A stretch of DNA of 12,617 bases from an uncultured Rhodoplanes sp. Lineage in GTDB: Bacteria; Pseudomonadota; Alphaproteobacteria; Rhizobiales; Xanthobacteraceae. The notes under the pieces are model-generated. The model made no database searches, was not told where the DNA came from, and saw only the letters and a list, made by a program, of their open reading frames with translations. The position numbers were made by a program, and so were the translations under genes. The stretch spans positions 1-12,617 of the forward strand of contig CAKZHN010000060.1 in the NCBI GenBank assembly GCA_936924235.1. The letters run 5' to 3'. This document shows positions 6,128 through 12,617 of this stretch, piece by piece. The first letter of the stretch is position 1; the number at the start of each line of letters is the position of its first letter.

Positions 6128-7783
6128 ATGCCGGCAAGGCTTTCGTTGACGGTGGCGGCGTTGTTCGCCGCAGCGCTTACGCAGCTGCCGATGGGCACGG
6201 CGCTGGCGCAATCGCAGGCGCCCCTGTCGGGCACCGTGTCATCGGCCCAGGAAGGCCCGATGGAAGGCGTGGTGGTCAGCGCCAAGAAGGTCGGCTCGAC
6301 CATCACCACGAGCGTCGCGACCGACGACAAGGGCCGCTTCAGCTTCCCGGCCGGGCGGCTCGAGCCAGGCCAGTATGCGCTGAGCATCCGCGCCGTCGGC
6401 TACGATCTCGAAGGCCCGCGCAGCGCCGACATCACGGCCGGCAAGGCCGAGAGCGTCGATATCAAGCTTGCGCCGACCAAGAACCTCGCCAAGCAGATCT
6501 CGAATGCCGAGTGGTTCGCAAGCTTCCCCGGCACCGACAACGAGAAGAAGGCGCTGCTCAACTGCGTGAGCTGTCACGACCTCGATCGCATCGTGCGTTC
6601 GCAATACGACGGCGATCAGTTCATGGACATCTTCAACCGCATGGTCGGCTATTACCCGGGCAGCACGCCGCAGCATCCGCAGCGCCTGGTCGGCAACGCC
6701 CAGCGCACGCTGGGCCAGGGCCCGAACATGCGCACGGTCGCGGAGTATCTGGCGTCGGTGAATCTCAGCAAGGAGAGCTGGTCCTATCCGCTGAAGACGC
6801 TGCCGCGGCTCAAGGGCCGCTCGAACCGTTTCATCCTGACCGAATACGCCCTGCCCCGTCCGCTGATCCAGCCGCACGACGTCCTCCTCGACGAACAGGG
6901 CACGGTCTGGTTCACGCATTTCGCCGAGCAGTTCCTCGGCAAGATGGACCCGAAGACCGGCAAGGTCTCCGAGTTTCCGATCCCGGTGCTGAAGCCCGGC
7001 TACCCCGTGGGCACGCTCGACCTCGGCATCGACAAGGCCGGCAATCTCTGGGTCGGCCTGATGTACCAGGGCGGCATCGCCCGCTTCGACAAGAAGACCG
7101 AGACGTTCAAGACCTGGTCGATCCCGGCGGAATGGCAGGCAGACGCCACGCAGGCCGGCCATCTCGATCCGACCTTCACGCATGTCGACGGCAAGGTCTG
7201 GGTGAAGAACTCCGACGGCTCGCAGATCCTGCGGCTCGATGTCGAGAGCGGGAAGTGGGAGAACCTCGGCTCGTTCAGCGCCAACGGCAAGCGGCTCGGC
7301 ATCTACGGCATCCGCGCCGACAGCCACAACAATCTCTATCTGCTCGACTTCCAGTCGTCGGCGGTCGGCATCGTCGATGCCAAGACCGGCAAGTTCACGG
7401 CCTATCGCGGCGAGATCGCGAACTCGCGGCCGCGCCGCGGCGCGGTCGATGAGCAGGACCGGCTCTGGTACGCCGAATATGCCGGCAACGCGATCGGCAT
7501 GTTCGATCCCAAGACGAAAGCGATCAAGGAATGGGTGCTGCCGACGCCGTGGGCGCAACCCTATGACGTCGTCACCGACAAGAACGGCGAAGCCTGGACC
7601 GGCTCGATGATGAGCGACCGCGTCTCACGGCTCGATCCCAAGACCGGGACCTACGTCGAGTATCAGCTGCCCAAGACCACCAATATCCGTCGCGTGTTCG
7701 TCGACAACTCGACGACGCCGGTGACGTTCTGGGTCGGCTCCAACCACGGCGCTTCGATCCTGAAGCTGGAGCCGCTGGATTGA
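6128..7783 (+). CDS. Exported haem-c / Vgb-like beta-propeller protein, copy B
   Basis: Second 551 aa member of the tandem pair, with the same layout. It has a signal peptide with cleavage after ALA (25-27), a carboxypeptidase-regulatory-like beta-sandwich (about 32-115), haem site CVSCH (146-150) with candidate ligand Met172, and a seven-bladed Vgb-like propeller (about 235-551). The propeller aligns with copy A without gaps from residue 238 to the end; in the last 36 residues 31 are identical. The signal peptide and haem-linker regions differ in length but cancel out, giving equal totals. A frame open further upstream exists, but the ATG at 6128 has a strong GGAGGAG site at 6114-6120 (7-base spacing) and starts the signal peptide. 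Copy B lacks some copy A propeller residues: PHNIYD (389-394) in A is LGIYG (390-394) in B. The two genes are 38 bp apart and share a terminator, so they are very likely one operon. Function unknown. Confidence 0.85.
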   Translation: MPARLSLTVAALFAAALTQLPMGTALAQSQAPLSGTVSSAQEGPMEGVVVSAKKVGSTITTSVATDDKGRFSFPAGRLEPGQYALSIRAVGYDLEGPRSADITAGKAESVDIKLAPTKNLAKQISNAEWFASFPGTDNEKKALLNCVSCHDLDRIVRSQYDGDQFMDIFNRMVGYYPGSTPQHPQRLVGNAQRTLGQGPNMRTVAEYLASVNLSKESWSYPLKTLPRLKGRSNRFILTEYALPRPLIQPHDVLLDEQGTVWFTHFAEQFLGKMDPKTGKVSEFPIPVLKPGYPVGTLDLGIDKAGNLWVGLMYQGGIARFDKKTETFKTWSIPAEWQADATQAGHLDPTFTHVDGKVWVKNSDGSQILRLDVESGKWENLGSFSANGKRLGIYGIRADSHNNLYLLDFQSSAVGIVDAKTGKFTAYRGEIANSRPRRGAVDEQDRLWYAEYAGNAIGMFDPKTKAIKEWVLPTPWAQPYDVVTDKNGEAWTGSMMSDRVSRLDPKTGTYVEYQLPKTTNIRRVFVDNSTTPVTFWVGSNHGASILKLEPLD

Positions 7784-7808
7784 GGCGCGCAACTCACATC
7801 ACAAAAAA

Positions 7809-7842
7809 CTCAGGCCTCGCAATGCGGGGCCTGAGCGTTTTT
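7809..7842. terminator. Bidirectional Rho-independent terminator
   Basis: A 12-bp stem (left arm 7809-7820, right arm 7824-7835, one G-T wobble) with an AAT loop is followed by CG and TTTTT (7838-7842). On the other strand the same stem is followed by TTTTTTGT (plus-strand ACAAAAAA at 7801-7808). It sits between the end of copy B at 7783 and the converging receptor gene ending at 7858, so it can stop transcription from both sides. Confidence 0.9.
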
Positions 7843-7857
7843 GGAGTGCGGCGAAGC

Positions 7858-8844
7858 TCAGTTCTCGAACTTCAAATTCGCCGCCTTGATCACCTCGGAG
7901 ATCATCTTAATGTCATTGTCGATCATGGCGCTGAACTCCGATCCAGGCTGACCGCCCGGCGTCACCGCCATGCCCTTCAGCTTCGAACTCACGTCCGGAT
8001 CGGTGACCGCCTTCCGCAATCCCGCTTCGAGCTTCGCGACGATCTCCGGCGGCGTGCCTTTCGAAACGAAATAGCCGCTGAACAGCTTGATGTTGACGTC
8101 GGGGAAGCCCGCTTCCTTCATGCTCGGCACGTCGGGCACCTCCTCCGATCGAACGACGTCGGTGACGGCGAGCGCCTTCACCTTGCCGGCCTTGATCTGC
8201 GGAATGGCGGGCGGGCCGTCGGAGATCGCAAACAGCGTCTGGCCCTGGATCACGCTCAGGATCATCTCGTTGCTGCTCTTGTAGGGGATCATCTGCCCCG
8301 GCATGCCGCTCTTGAGCTTGAGCAGCTCGCTCGCGGTGGTGAAGGCCGGCGACGTCGAGGCGTAGTTCGCCTTGTCGGGATTCTTCTTCGCCCACTCGAC
8401 CATTTCCTTGACGTTCTTCGCCGGATGATCGGGCGGCACCACGAGGATCAGCGGGAAGTTCGCGATCATCGTCAGCGGGATGAAGGTCTTGGTCGGGTGG
8501 TACGACAGGTTCGGATAGGCCGCGGCCGCGATCGACATCACGCCGCTCGCGCCGATGAACAGCGTATAGCCGTCATGCGGCTGGTTCATCACGTATTCGG
8601 CCGCGATCCGTCCGCCGGCGCCGGGCTTGTTCTCGTTGATGACCGGCTGGCCGAGGATTTCCGACAACTTGTTGCCGACCAGGCGGGCGAAGATGTCGTT
8701 GCCACCGCCGGCCGCGAACGGCACGATCACCCGGAGCGGCTTGTTGGGAAATCCCGCCGCGGCGTCCTGCGCTTTCGCCGCCGTAGCCATCGCCGCAACC
8801 GCGACCACCGCGGCAACCAGCGCGCCGCCCACTCTGCCCATCAT
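7858..8844 (-). CDS. Tripartite tricarboxylate transporter (Bug/TctC) periplasmic receptor
   Basis: Periplasmic solute-binding protein of the Bug/TctC family, which captures carboxylates or aromatic acids for TctAB-type permeases. With the start used here it is 328 aa, the normal family size. A clear Sec signal peptide has its core at about 5-23 and cleavage after AKA (23-25). Family motifs follow: FPNKPLRVIVPFAAGGGND (32-50), KPGAGGRIAAEYV (73-85) and, later, GYFVSKGTPPEIVAKL. The frame is open to 8904 with further ATGs at 8859, 8850 and 8841. I chose 8844 because GGGAG lies 8 bases upstream and the protein then starts right at the signal peptide; the longer version adds a non-signal, proline/arginine-rich stretch. 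No tctA or tctB membrane gene is in the window, so this is an orphan receptor, as is common in this family. The ligand cannot be read from the sequence; pobA nearby makes an aromatic acid conceivable but unproven. Confidence 0.92.
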   Translation of the reverse strand: MMGRVGGALVAAVVAVAAMATAAKAQDAAAGFPNKPLRVIVPFAAGGGNDIFARLVGNKLSEILGQPVINENKPGAGGRIAAEYVMNQPHDGYTLFIGASGVMSIAAAAYPNLSYHPTKTFIPLTMIANFPLILVVPPDHPAKNVKEMVEWAKKNPDKANYASTSPAFTTASELLKLKSGMPGQMIPYKSSNEMILSVIQGQTLFAISDGPPAIPQIKAGKVKALAVTDVVRSEEVPDVPSMKEAGFPDVNIKLFSGYFVSKGTPPEIVAKLEAGLRKAVTDPDVSSKLKGMAVTPGGQPGSEFSAMIDNDIKMISEVIKAANLKFEN

Positions 8845-8879
8845 CGACATCACTCCCATACGAGCTCGTTGACACGTCC

Positions 8880-8904
8880 TTGGCCCCGGCCGGGGCGCGG
8901 CCAA
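8880..8904. promoter_or_regulatory. GC-rich inverted repeats in the leader of the receptor gene
   Basis: TTGGCC (8880-8885) and GGCCAA (8899-8904) form an inverted repeat that encloses a perfect 14-bp palindrome GCCCCGGCCGGGGC (8883-8896). They lie 36-60 bases upstream of the chosen receptor start. They could form a leader hairpin or an operator. In such GC-rich DNA some of this may be chance. Confidence 0.25.
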
Positions 8905-9034
8905 ACTAGCGAAATCTGCATCAAAGTCGATTGTCGGCTGCCGCCTATGCGGGCAGCGCGGCCGGATGACGCGCAGATGACGGGAAAACGCCGAAAAACG
9001 CAGATATTATTTTAACTTAAGCCCCGTCCCATCA

Positions 9035-9062
9035 TTGACTTTCACGCTTTGGTCCCTATGTT
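9035..9062 (+). promoter_or_regulatory. Putative sigma-70-type promoter of the DEAD-box helicase gene
   Basis: TTGACT (9035-9040) and TATGTT (9057-9062) are 16 bp apart, a good vegetative match, and an unusually AT-rich stretch (9003-9020) lies just upstream. It predicts a leader of about 95 nt before the ATG at 9165. Long leaders are common for cold-inducible helicase genes, but I see no clear cold-shock element. Confidence 0.5.
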
Positions 9063-9164
9063 CCCGCGCAACGGTACGAATGGAAGATTCGACCGCCGCT
9101 CCCGCGCACTACCGTAATCATAGTTTTTCCGGCGCGGCTCCGGGCGGTCCTTGATTGAGGCTTC

Positions 9165-10691
9165 ATGCCCTTTTCGAAGCTCGGCTTGTCCGACAAGGTT
9201 CTCGCCGCCGTCACTGCGGCCGGTTATCCAGCCCCCACCCCGATCCAGGAACAGGCGATCCCCCACGTTCTCGCCCGGCGAGACGTCCTCGGCATCGCGC
9301 AGACCGGCACCGGCAAGACCGCCGCCTTCACGCTGCCGATGCTGACCATGCTCGAACAGGGCCGCGCTCGGGCGCGCATGCCGCGCACCTTGATCCTCGA
9401 ACCGACCCGCGAGCTCGCCGCCCAGGTCGAGGACAGCTTCGACAAGTACGGCAAGAACCATAAGCTGAATGTCGCCCTCATCATCGGGGGCGTTTCTTTT
9501 GATGACCAGGACATGAAGCTGATGCGCGGCGTCGACGTGCTGATCGCGACGCCGGGTCGGCTGCTCGATCACTTCGAGCGCGGCAGACTTCTTCTGACCG
9601 GAGTCGAACTGCTGGTGATCGACGAAGCCGACCGCATGCTCGACATGGGCTTCATCCCGGACATCGAGCGCATCTGCAAGCTCGTGCCGTTCACCCGGCA
9701 GACGCTGTTCTTCACCGCCACCATGCCGAACGAAATCCGGCGCATCACCGAGCAGTTCCTGCACAATCCGGTGAAGGTCGAAGTGGCGCGCCCCGCCACC
9801 ACGGCGGCGAACATCACGCAGAAGCTCGTCAAGGCCGGCCGCGAGTCCCATGAGAAGCGCGACACGCTGCGCCGCATGATCCGCTCCGCGGAGAACTTCA
9901 AGAACGCCATCATCTTCTGCAACCGCAAGCGCGAAGTCGCGCAGCTGCACCGCTCGCTGGTGCGCCACGGCTTCAACGCCGCGGCGCTTCACGGCGACTT
10001 GGATCAGTCGGCGCGCACGGCCGCTCTCGACTCGTTCCGCAACGGCAGCGTGGCGCTACTCATTGCCTCCGACGTCGCGGCCCGCGGCCTCGACATCCCG
10101 GACGTCAGCCACGTGTTCAATTTCGACGTGCCGCATCATGCGGACGACTACGTCCACCGCATCGGGCGCACCGGCCGCGCCGGCAAGACCGGCACCGCCA
10201 TCACCATCGTGGCGCCGGCCGACGGCAAGTCGGTCGCCGAGATCGAGAAGCTGATCGGCCAGAGCATCGCCTGGGCCGAGGCTCCGGCGGGCGATCCGGC
10301 CGGGCAGGACGAACCGGCCGAAGCCCGGCACGACCACGACGAAGGCCGCGGCTCGCGGCACCGCAGCCGGCGCAGCAGCCGCGGCGGCCAGCATAAGGAT
10401 AAAGGTCACGATCGGAGCCCGGATAAGGGCCACGACAGGCACCAGGCCAAGCACGAGGACGGGCGCTCGTCGCACGGTTCCTCCCGCAGCAACGGCCACC
10501 GGCCTGCCGGCCGCGATGAAACGCCACGGTCCGAAAGACAAGAGACCGGCCGGTCGCCGGCTCCGGTCGCCCGTCTCGAGGACGCTCGCCACCGCCAGCA
10601 CGCCCGTCCGGCCCCAAAGGAAGGCGCCGACCCGGCCGATACCTCCCATCTGCCGGCGTTCTTGCTCCGTCCCATCCAGCGGAAAGCTTAA
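9165..10691 (+). CDS. DEAD-box ATP-dependent RNA helicase, RhlE type
   Basis: Cytoplasmic RNA helicase of 508 aa, expected to remodel RNA during ribosome assembly, mRNA decay or cold growth. All core motifs are present: Q motif with Phe3 and GYPAPTPIQEQAIP (20-33); motif I AQTGTGKT (45-52); Ia PTRELA (80-85); Ib TPGR (129-132); II DEAD (153-156); III as TAT (184-186) in place of the textbook SAT; IV IIFCNRKREV (249-258); V ASDVAARGLDIPDVSHV (301-317); VI HRIGRTGRAG (331-340). The helicase core ends near 370. Residues about 375-495 are low-complexity and rich in His, Arg, Lys, Ser, Asp and Gly, likely disordered and RNA-binding. The protein then closes with the hydrophobic tail HLPAFLLRPIQRKA (495-508). 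The start follows GAGG four bases before the ATG. It looks monocistronic with its own promoter. I am sure of the family; the RhlE label is from overall resemblance. Confidence 0.95.
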   Translation: MPFSKLGLSDKVLAAVTAAGYPAPTPIQEQAIPHVLARRDVLGIAQTGTGKTAAFTLPMLTMLEQGRARARMPRTLILEPTRELAAQVEDSFDKYGKNHKLNVALIIGGVSFDDQDMKLMRGVDVLIATPGRLLDHFERGRLLLTGVELLVIDEADRMLDMGFIPDIERICKLVPFTRQTLFFTATMPNEIRRITEQFLHNPVKVEVARPATTAANITQKLVKAGRESHEKRDTLRRMIRSAENFKNAIIFCNRKREVAQLHRSLVRHGFNAAALHGDLDQSARTAALDSFRNGSVALLIASDVAARGLDIPDVSHVFNFDVPHHADDYVHRIGRTGRAGKTGTAITIVAPADGKSVAEIEKLIGQSIAWAEAPAGDPAGQDEPAEARHDHDEGRGSRHRSRRSSRGGQHKDKGHDRSPDKGHDRHQAKHEDGRSSHGSSRSNGHRPAGRDETPRSERQETGRSPAPVARLEDARHRQHARPAPKEGADPADTSHLPAFLLRPIQRKA

Positions 10692-10737
10692 AAAACGCCC
10701 GGAAAACGCGGGTTCTTTACCGCACTTTTACTTCTCC

Positions 10738-10796
10738 ATGGCCATTCTGCCTGCGGAATTTCGTGTTTCCGCAATGGCTTGCCATTTTGGCGCCAA
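10738..10796. promoter_or_regulatory. Cluster of inverted repeats upstream of the diguanylate cyclase
   Basis: Within 59 bp, and 33-91 bp before the cyclase start, lie ATGGCCAT (10738-10745), TGCGGAA-N8-TTCCGCA (10752-10773), ATGGC-TT-GCCAT (10774-10785) and TTGGCGCCAA (10787-10796). All are perfect. The density is more than I would expect in a 137 bp gap and suggests operators or a structured leader. No convincing -35/-10 pair was found, so I do not call a promoter here. Confidence 0.35.
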
Positions 10797-10828
10797 GCTT
10801 TTTGCAGGCGCGGCTCGGGGTAGGATGA

Positions 10829-11902
10829 ATGTCGGATACTGCCGGAGAACACGAACGCACGCTCGCGTTCGCTGAGATCGCTCTCGGCCAGATCAAGGCG
10901 CTGCGTCAGGCGTCGACCCCCCGCAATTATGAAGTCTGGTACACCTACGCGACCGGCTATAACCCCTCGCTCAACCAGACCATCAACGAGCTTCTGGCGC
11001 AGAACGGGACCCTGACCGACCCCGATCTCGAGCAGATCTACGCGACCTTCATCTCGGCGACCCGGTTCGGCGAGAAGATCGACAATGTCGGCGCCCGCGT
11101 GATGGACGAGATCGACCAGGTCATGGCGATGATCGACGCCGCGGCCGGCACGGCCAGCACCTACAGCGAGAGCCTGAACAACGTCACCAACGAGCTGATC
11201 TCCGCCAAGGACCGTGACGGGCTGCGCTCGATCGTTGAGAGCCTGGTCGCCACCGCCAACGAGATGAAGCAGAACAACGAGGCGCTGGAACAGCGGCTCA
11301 CGGCTTCGAAGGAAGAGATCAACCAGCTCCAGGAGCACCTCGCGGTGGTGCGCACCGAGAGCCTGACCGATCCGCTGACCGGCCTCTCCAACCGCAAGCA
11401 TTTCGACGAGCGCCTCACGCACGCGATCGACGAGTCGGCCGAGCGCAGCGAGGCGCTGTCGTTGATCATGGTCGACATCGACCACTTCAAGGCATTCAAC
11501 GACACCTGGGGCCATCTGACCGGCGACCAGGTGCTGCGCCTTGTCGCGATGTCGCTGAAGCAGAACGTCAAGGGCCAGGACACCGCGGCGCGCTACGGCG
11601 GCGAGGAGTTCGGCGTGATCCTGCCGAACACCGTGCTGCGCGCGGCGCTCACCGTCGCCGACCATGTCCGCCGCGCCGTGATGTCGAAGGAGCTGATGAA
11701 GCGCTCCACCGGCCAGAACCTCGGCCGGGTGACGATCTCGCTCGGCGTCGCCACCATGCACAAGGGCGACACCGTGCAGGCCCTGATCGCGCGCGCCGAC
11801 GCCTGTCTCTATGCGGCCAAGCGCAACGGCCGCAACCGGGTGATCTGCGAGACCGATCCGGAATTTTCGGCCAGCGTCGCCACCGAGACCAAGGTCGCCT
11901 GA
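10829..11902 (+). CDS. Diguanylate cyclase (GGDEF family) with alpha-helical N-terminal domain
   Basis: Makes the second messenger c-di-GMP from two GTP, thereby influencing motility, adhesion or cell cycle. The 357 aa protein has no membrane segment or signal peptide. Residues 1-110 form a helical domain containing TPRNYEVWYTYATGYNPSLNQ-like sequence (30-50) that I associate with alphaproteobacterial GGDEF proteins. Residues about 115-178 are probably coiled coil (EMKQNNEALEQRL, 145-157) leading into the cyclase domain. The catalytic domain starts at DPLTGLSNR (181-189), has metal-binding Asp216 in MVDIDHFKAFND, and the active-site loop GGEEF (257-261), so activity is expected. The product-inhibition site RxxD, five residues before GGEEF, reads KGQD (248-251), with Lys replacing Arg, so feedback may be weakened. 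No EAL domain is present. The start follows GGGGTAGGA closely. A short acidic tail follows the domain. It converges on the TfoX-like gene with a 12 bp gap. Confidence 0.93.
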   Translation: MSDTAGEHERTLAFAEIALGQIKALRQASTPRNYEVWYTYATGYNPSLNQTINELLAQNGTLTDPDLEQIYATFISATRFGEKIDNVGARVMDEIDQVMAMIDAAAGTASTYSESLNNVTNELISAKDRDGLRSIVESLVATANEMKQNNEALEQRLTASKEEINQLQEHLAVVRTESLTDPLTGLSNRKHFDERLTHAIDESAERSEALSLIMVDIDHFKAFNDTWGHLTGDQVLRLVAMSLKQNVKGQDTAARYGGEEFGVILPNTVLRAALTVADHVRRAVMSKELMKRSTGQNLGRVTISLGVATMHKGDTVQALIARADACLYAAKRNGRNRVICETDPEFSASVATETKVA

Positions 11903-11907
11903 CGCGG

Positions 11908-11925
11908 AGCGGCGCTAGCGCCGCT
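11908..11925. terminator. Perfect 18-bp palindrome between converging genes, possible terminator
   Basis: AGCGGCGCTAGCGCCGCT is its own reverse complement and can fold to a 7-bp stem with a CTAG loop. It begins six bases after the cyclase stop and includes the TAG stop of the TfoX-like gene (11915-11917). A following TTTCTT (11936-11941) is too far and too short for a classical terminator on the plus strand, and no T run lies on the other side. It may end transcripts with Rho, or protect 3' ends. Confidence 0.4.
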
Positions 11926-12364
11926 TGCGGGCCGATTTCTTCCCTGCTGGTTTCTTGGCCGCCGGTTTCTTGGCCGCTGATTTCTTCTTGGGCTTAGGCT
12001 TGGATGGCGCGGGCTTTGGGCGCGTCCGTTTGCTTTTGGTCGCGCTGCGCTGCGCGACCGCCATGGCGCGGCGCGCCCAATCCGCCAGCTCATCGGGATC
12101 GTCGTACAGCCGCTCCGGCATCCGCCAGTACGACATGATGGTGCGAGGGCGGCCCTTCCTCTGGTAGCTGAACGGCGACAGGCCCTCGCCTTCGAACCGC
12201 GGGATGGTCTCCTCGTCCGCCTTGAGGAAGATCACGCCGTCGACCACCAATGCGATCATCAGGCCGTCGGCAAAGACACCCGCGCCGCTGAACATGCGGC
12301 GCACGCTGACCGGACCAAAGCCGGCAAACAGTTCGGCGAGGTATTCGGGATCGGCGCCGCTCAC
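11915..12364 (-). CDS. TfoX N-terminal-domain protein with lysine-rich tail
   Basis: Small 149 aa protein. Residues about 5-105 match the TfoX-N domain, visible as VRRMFSGAGVFADGLMIALV (21-40), the IFLKADEET strand (45-53) and the YWRMPERLYDDPDELADWA end (79-97). In gammaproteobacteria TfoX/Sxy is a competence coactivator, but stand-alone TfoX-N proteins in alphaproteobacteria have no settled role. Residues 110-149 are very basic: 20 of 40 are Lys or Arg, with AAKKPAAKKPAGKK-type repeats like the tail of histone H1 or alphaproteobacterial nucleoid proteins, so DNA or RNA binding is likely. The start is GTG at 12364 with GGAG just upstream; no better in-frame start exists. It converges on the cyclase gene and lies 31 bp after the Fe-S carrier gene on the same strand, so the two may be co-transcribed. 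Confidence 0.85.
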   Translation of the reverse strand: MSGADPEYLAELFAGFGPVSVRRMFSGAGVFADGLMIALVVDGVIFLKADEETIPRFEGEGLSPFSYQRKGRPRTIMSYWRMPERLYDDPDELADWARRAMAVAQRSATKSKRTRPKPAPSKPKPKKKSAAKKPAAKKPAGKKSARKRR

Positions 12365-12395
12365 GACTCCGCTCGACTGGCTGCGCCCTGCCGGC

Positions 12396-12617
12396 TTAGT
12401 GCGCCTCGGCGCCTTCGGGCTTGGCCGGCGTCAGCAGCACGGATTCGCCGCAACCACAGGCCGAGGTCTGGTTCGGATTGTTGAACACGAACTGCGACGA
12501 CAGCTTGCCGACCTTCCAGTCCATCTCGGTGCCGAGCAGGAACAGCACCGCCTTGGGATCGATCACGAGCTTGACGCCCTTGTCCTCGACCACCTCGTCG
12601 GTCGGGGCGACCTGCTC
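12396..12617 (-). CDS. A-type iron-sulfur carrier protein (IscA/SufA/ErpA, HesB family), 3' part
   Basis: Only the C-terminal 73 residues are inside the window; the frame is open to the right edge, so the start lies beyond 12617. The visible part reads VVEDKGVKLVIDPKAVLFL, then LSSQFVFNNPNQTSACGCGE, which is the family signature. The two C-terminal cysteines of the CGC motif are present; the third family cysteine should lie in the missing part. Such proteins hold and pass [2Fe-2S] or [4Fe-4S] clusters to target enzymes in the cytoplasm. A GTG at 12593 is open but internal, because coding similarity continues upstream of it. The stop is TAA and the tail AKPEGAEAH is short and variable. Which subtype (IscA, SufA or ErpA) cannot be decided from this fragment. 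Confidence 0.92.
   Translation of the reverse strand, partial: EQVAPTDEVVEDKGVKLVIDPKAVLFLLGTEMDWKVGKLSSQFVFNNPNQTSACGCGESVLLTPAKPEGAEAH

Noticed and set aside
4479..6137. Minus-strand open frame (552 codons) opposite propeller copy A
   Set aside because: It is a shadow of the duplicated gene, with Val/Leu/Asp/Arg-rich composition and no domain.
4434..7783. Calling the propeller pair streptogramin (virginiamycin B) lyases
   Set aside because: Only the propeller fold resembles Vgb; the added haem site, signal peptide and beta-sandwich, and the loss of loop histidines in copy B, argue against an antibiotic-resistance lyase.
7780..9015. Plus-strand open frame (411 codons) opposite the Bug receptor
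   Set aside because: The minus strand encodes a clear signal peptide and receptor motifs; the plus frame also runs through the terminator.
10698..10718. Possible terminator CCCG-N7-CGGG followed by TTCTTT after the helicase gene
   Set aside because: The stem is only 4 bp and the T run is broken, too weak to call.
10688..11761. Minus-strand open frame (357 codons) opposite the diguanylate cyclase
   Set aside because: It is antisense to a GGDEF gene and has no recognisable content.

Overview
The window is GC-rich throughout and has the strong codon-position bias that leaves long open frames on the strand opposite nearly every real gene. Gene content and protein style suggest an alphaproteobacterium of the order Hyphomicrobiales, of a Bradyrhizobium/Rhodoplanes/Xanthobacteraceae type: an orphan tripartite-tricarboxylate (Bug) receptor, an RhlE-type helicase ending in a PAFLLRP tail, a small GGDEF protein, a TfoX-N protein with a lysine-rich tail, and an A-type Fe-S carrier. 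This placement is inference from gene content; there is no rRNA or tRNA gene to anchor it. I see no mobile element, CRISPR array, phage gene or tRNA.

Left part (1-4197): a concentrative nucleoside transporter (CNT/NupC family) is followed 52 bp later by a UbiD-family prenylated-FMN decarboxylase on the same strand. Facing them is pobA, the flavin enzyme 4-hydroxybenzoate 3-monooxygenase, which makes protocatechuate. UbiD-family enzymes often act on hydroxyaromatic acids, so UbiD and PobA may belong to one aromatic-acid theme. No ubiX, pca or pobR gene lies in the window.

Middle part (4198-7842): a 236 bp divergent region holds a perfect 15 bp palindrome on a plausible promoter and a perfect 12 bp tandem repeat. 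It separates pobA from two tandem paralogues of exactly 551 aa each. Both read, in order: Sec signal peptide, carboxypeptidase-regulatory-like beta-sandwich, single CxxCH haem-c site, and Vgb-like seven-bladed propeller. The pair ends at a strong bidirectional terminator. It is the most unusual content here: an exported haem-plus-propeller protein family of unknown activity, duplicated and diverged, next to pobA.

Right part (7858-12617): a Bug-type periplasmic solute receptor (minus strand) converges on the tandem pair. Then come a DEAD-box RNA helicase with a disordered charged tail, a cytoplasmic-looking diguanylate cyclase with a GGEEF active site but a degenerate inhibitory site, a TfoX-N protein with a histone-H1-like tail, and the 3' part of an A-type iron-sulfur carrier gene that runs off the window. 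This part looks like ordinary chromosomal housekeeping and regulation. Its leader regions contain several inverted repeats worth testing.
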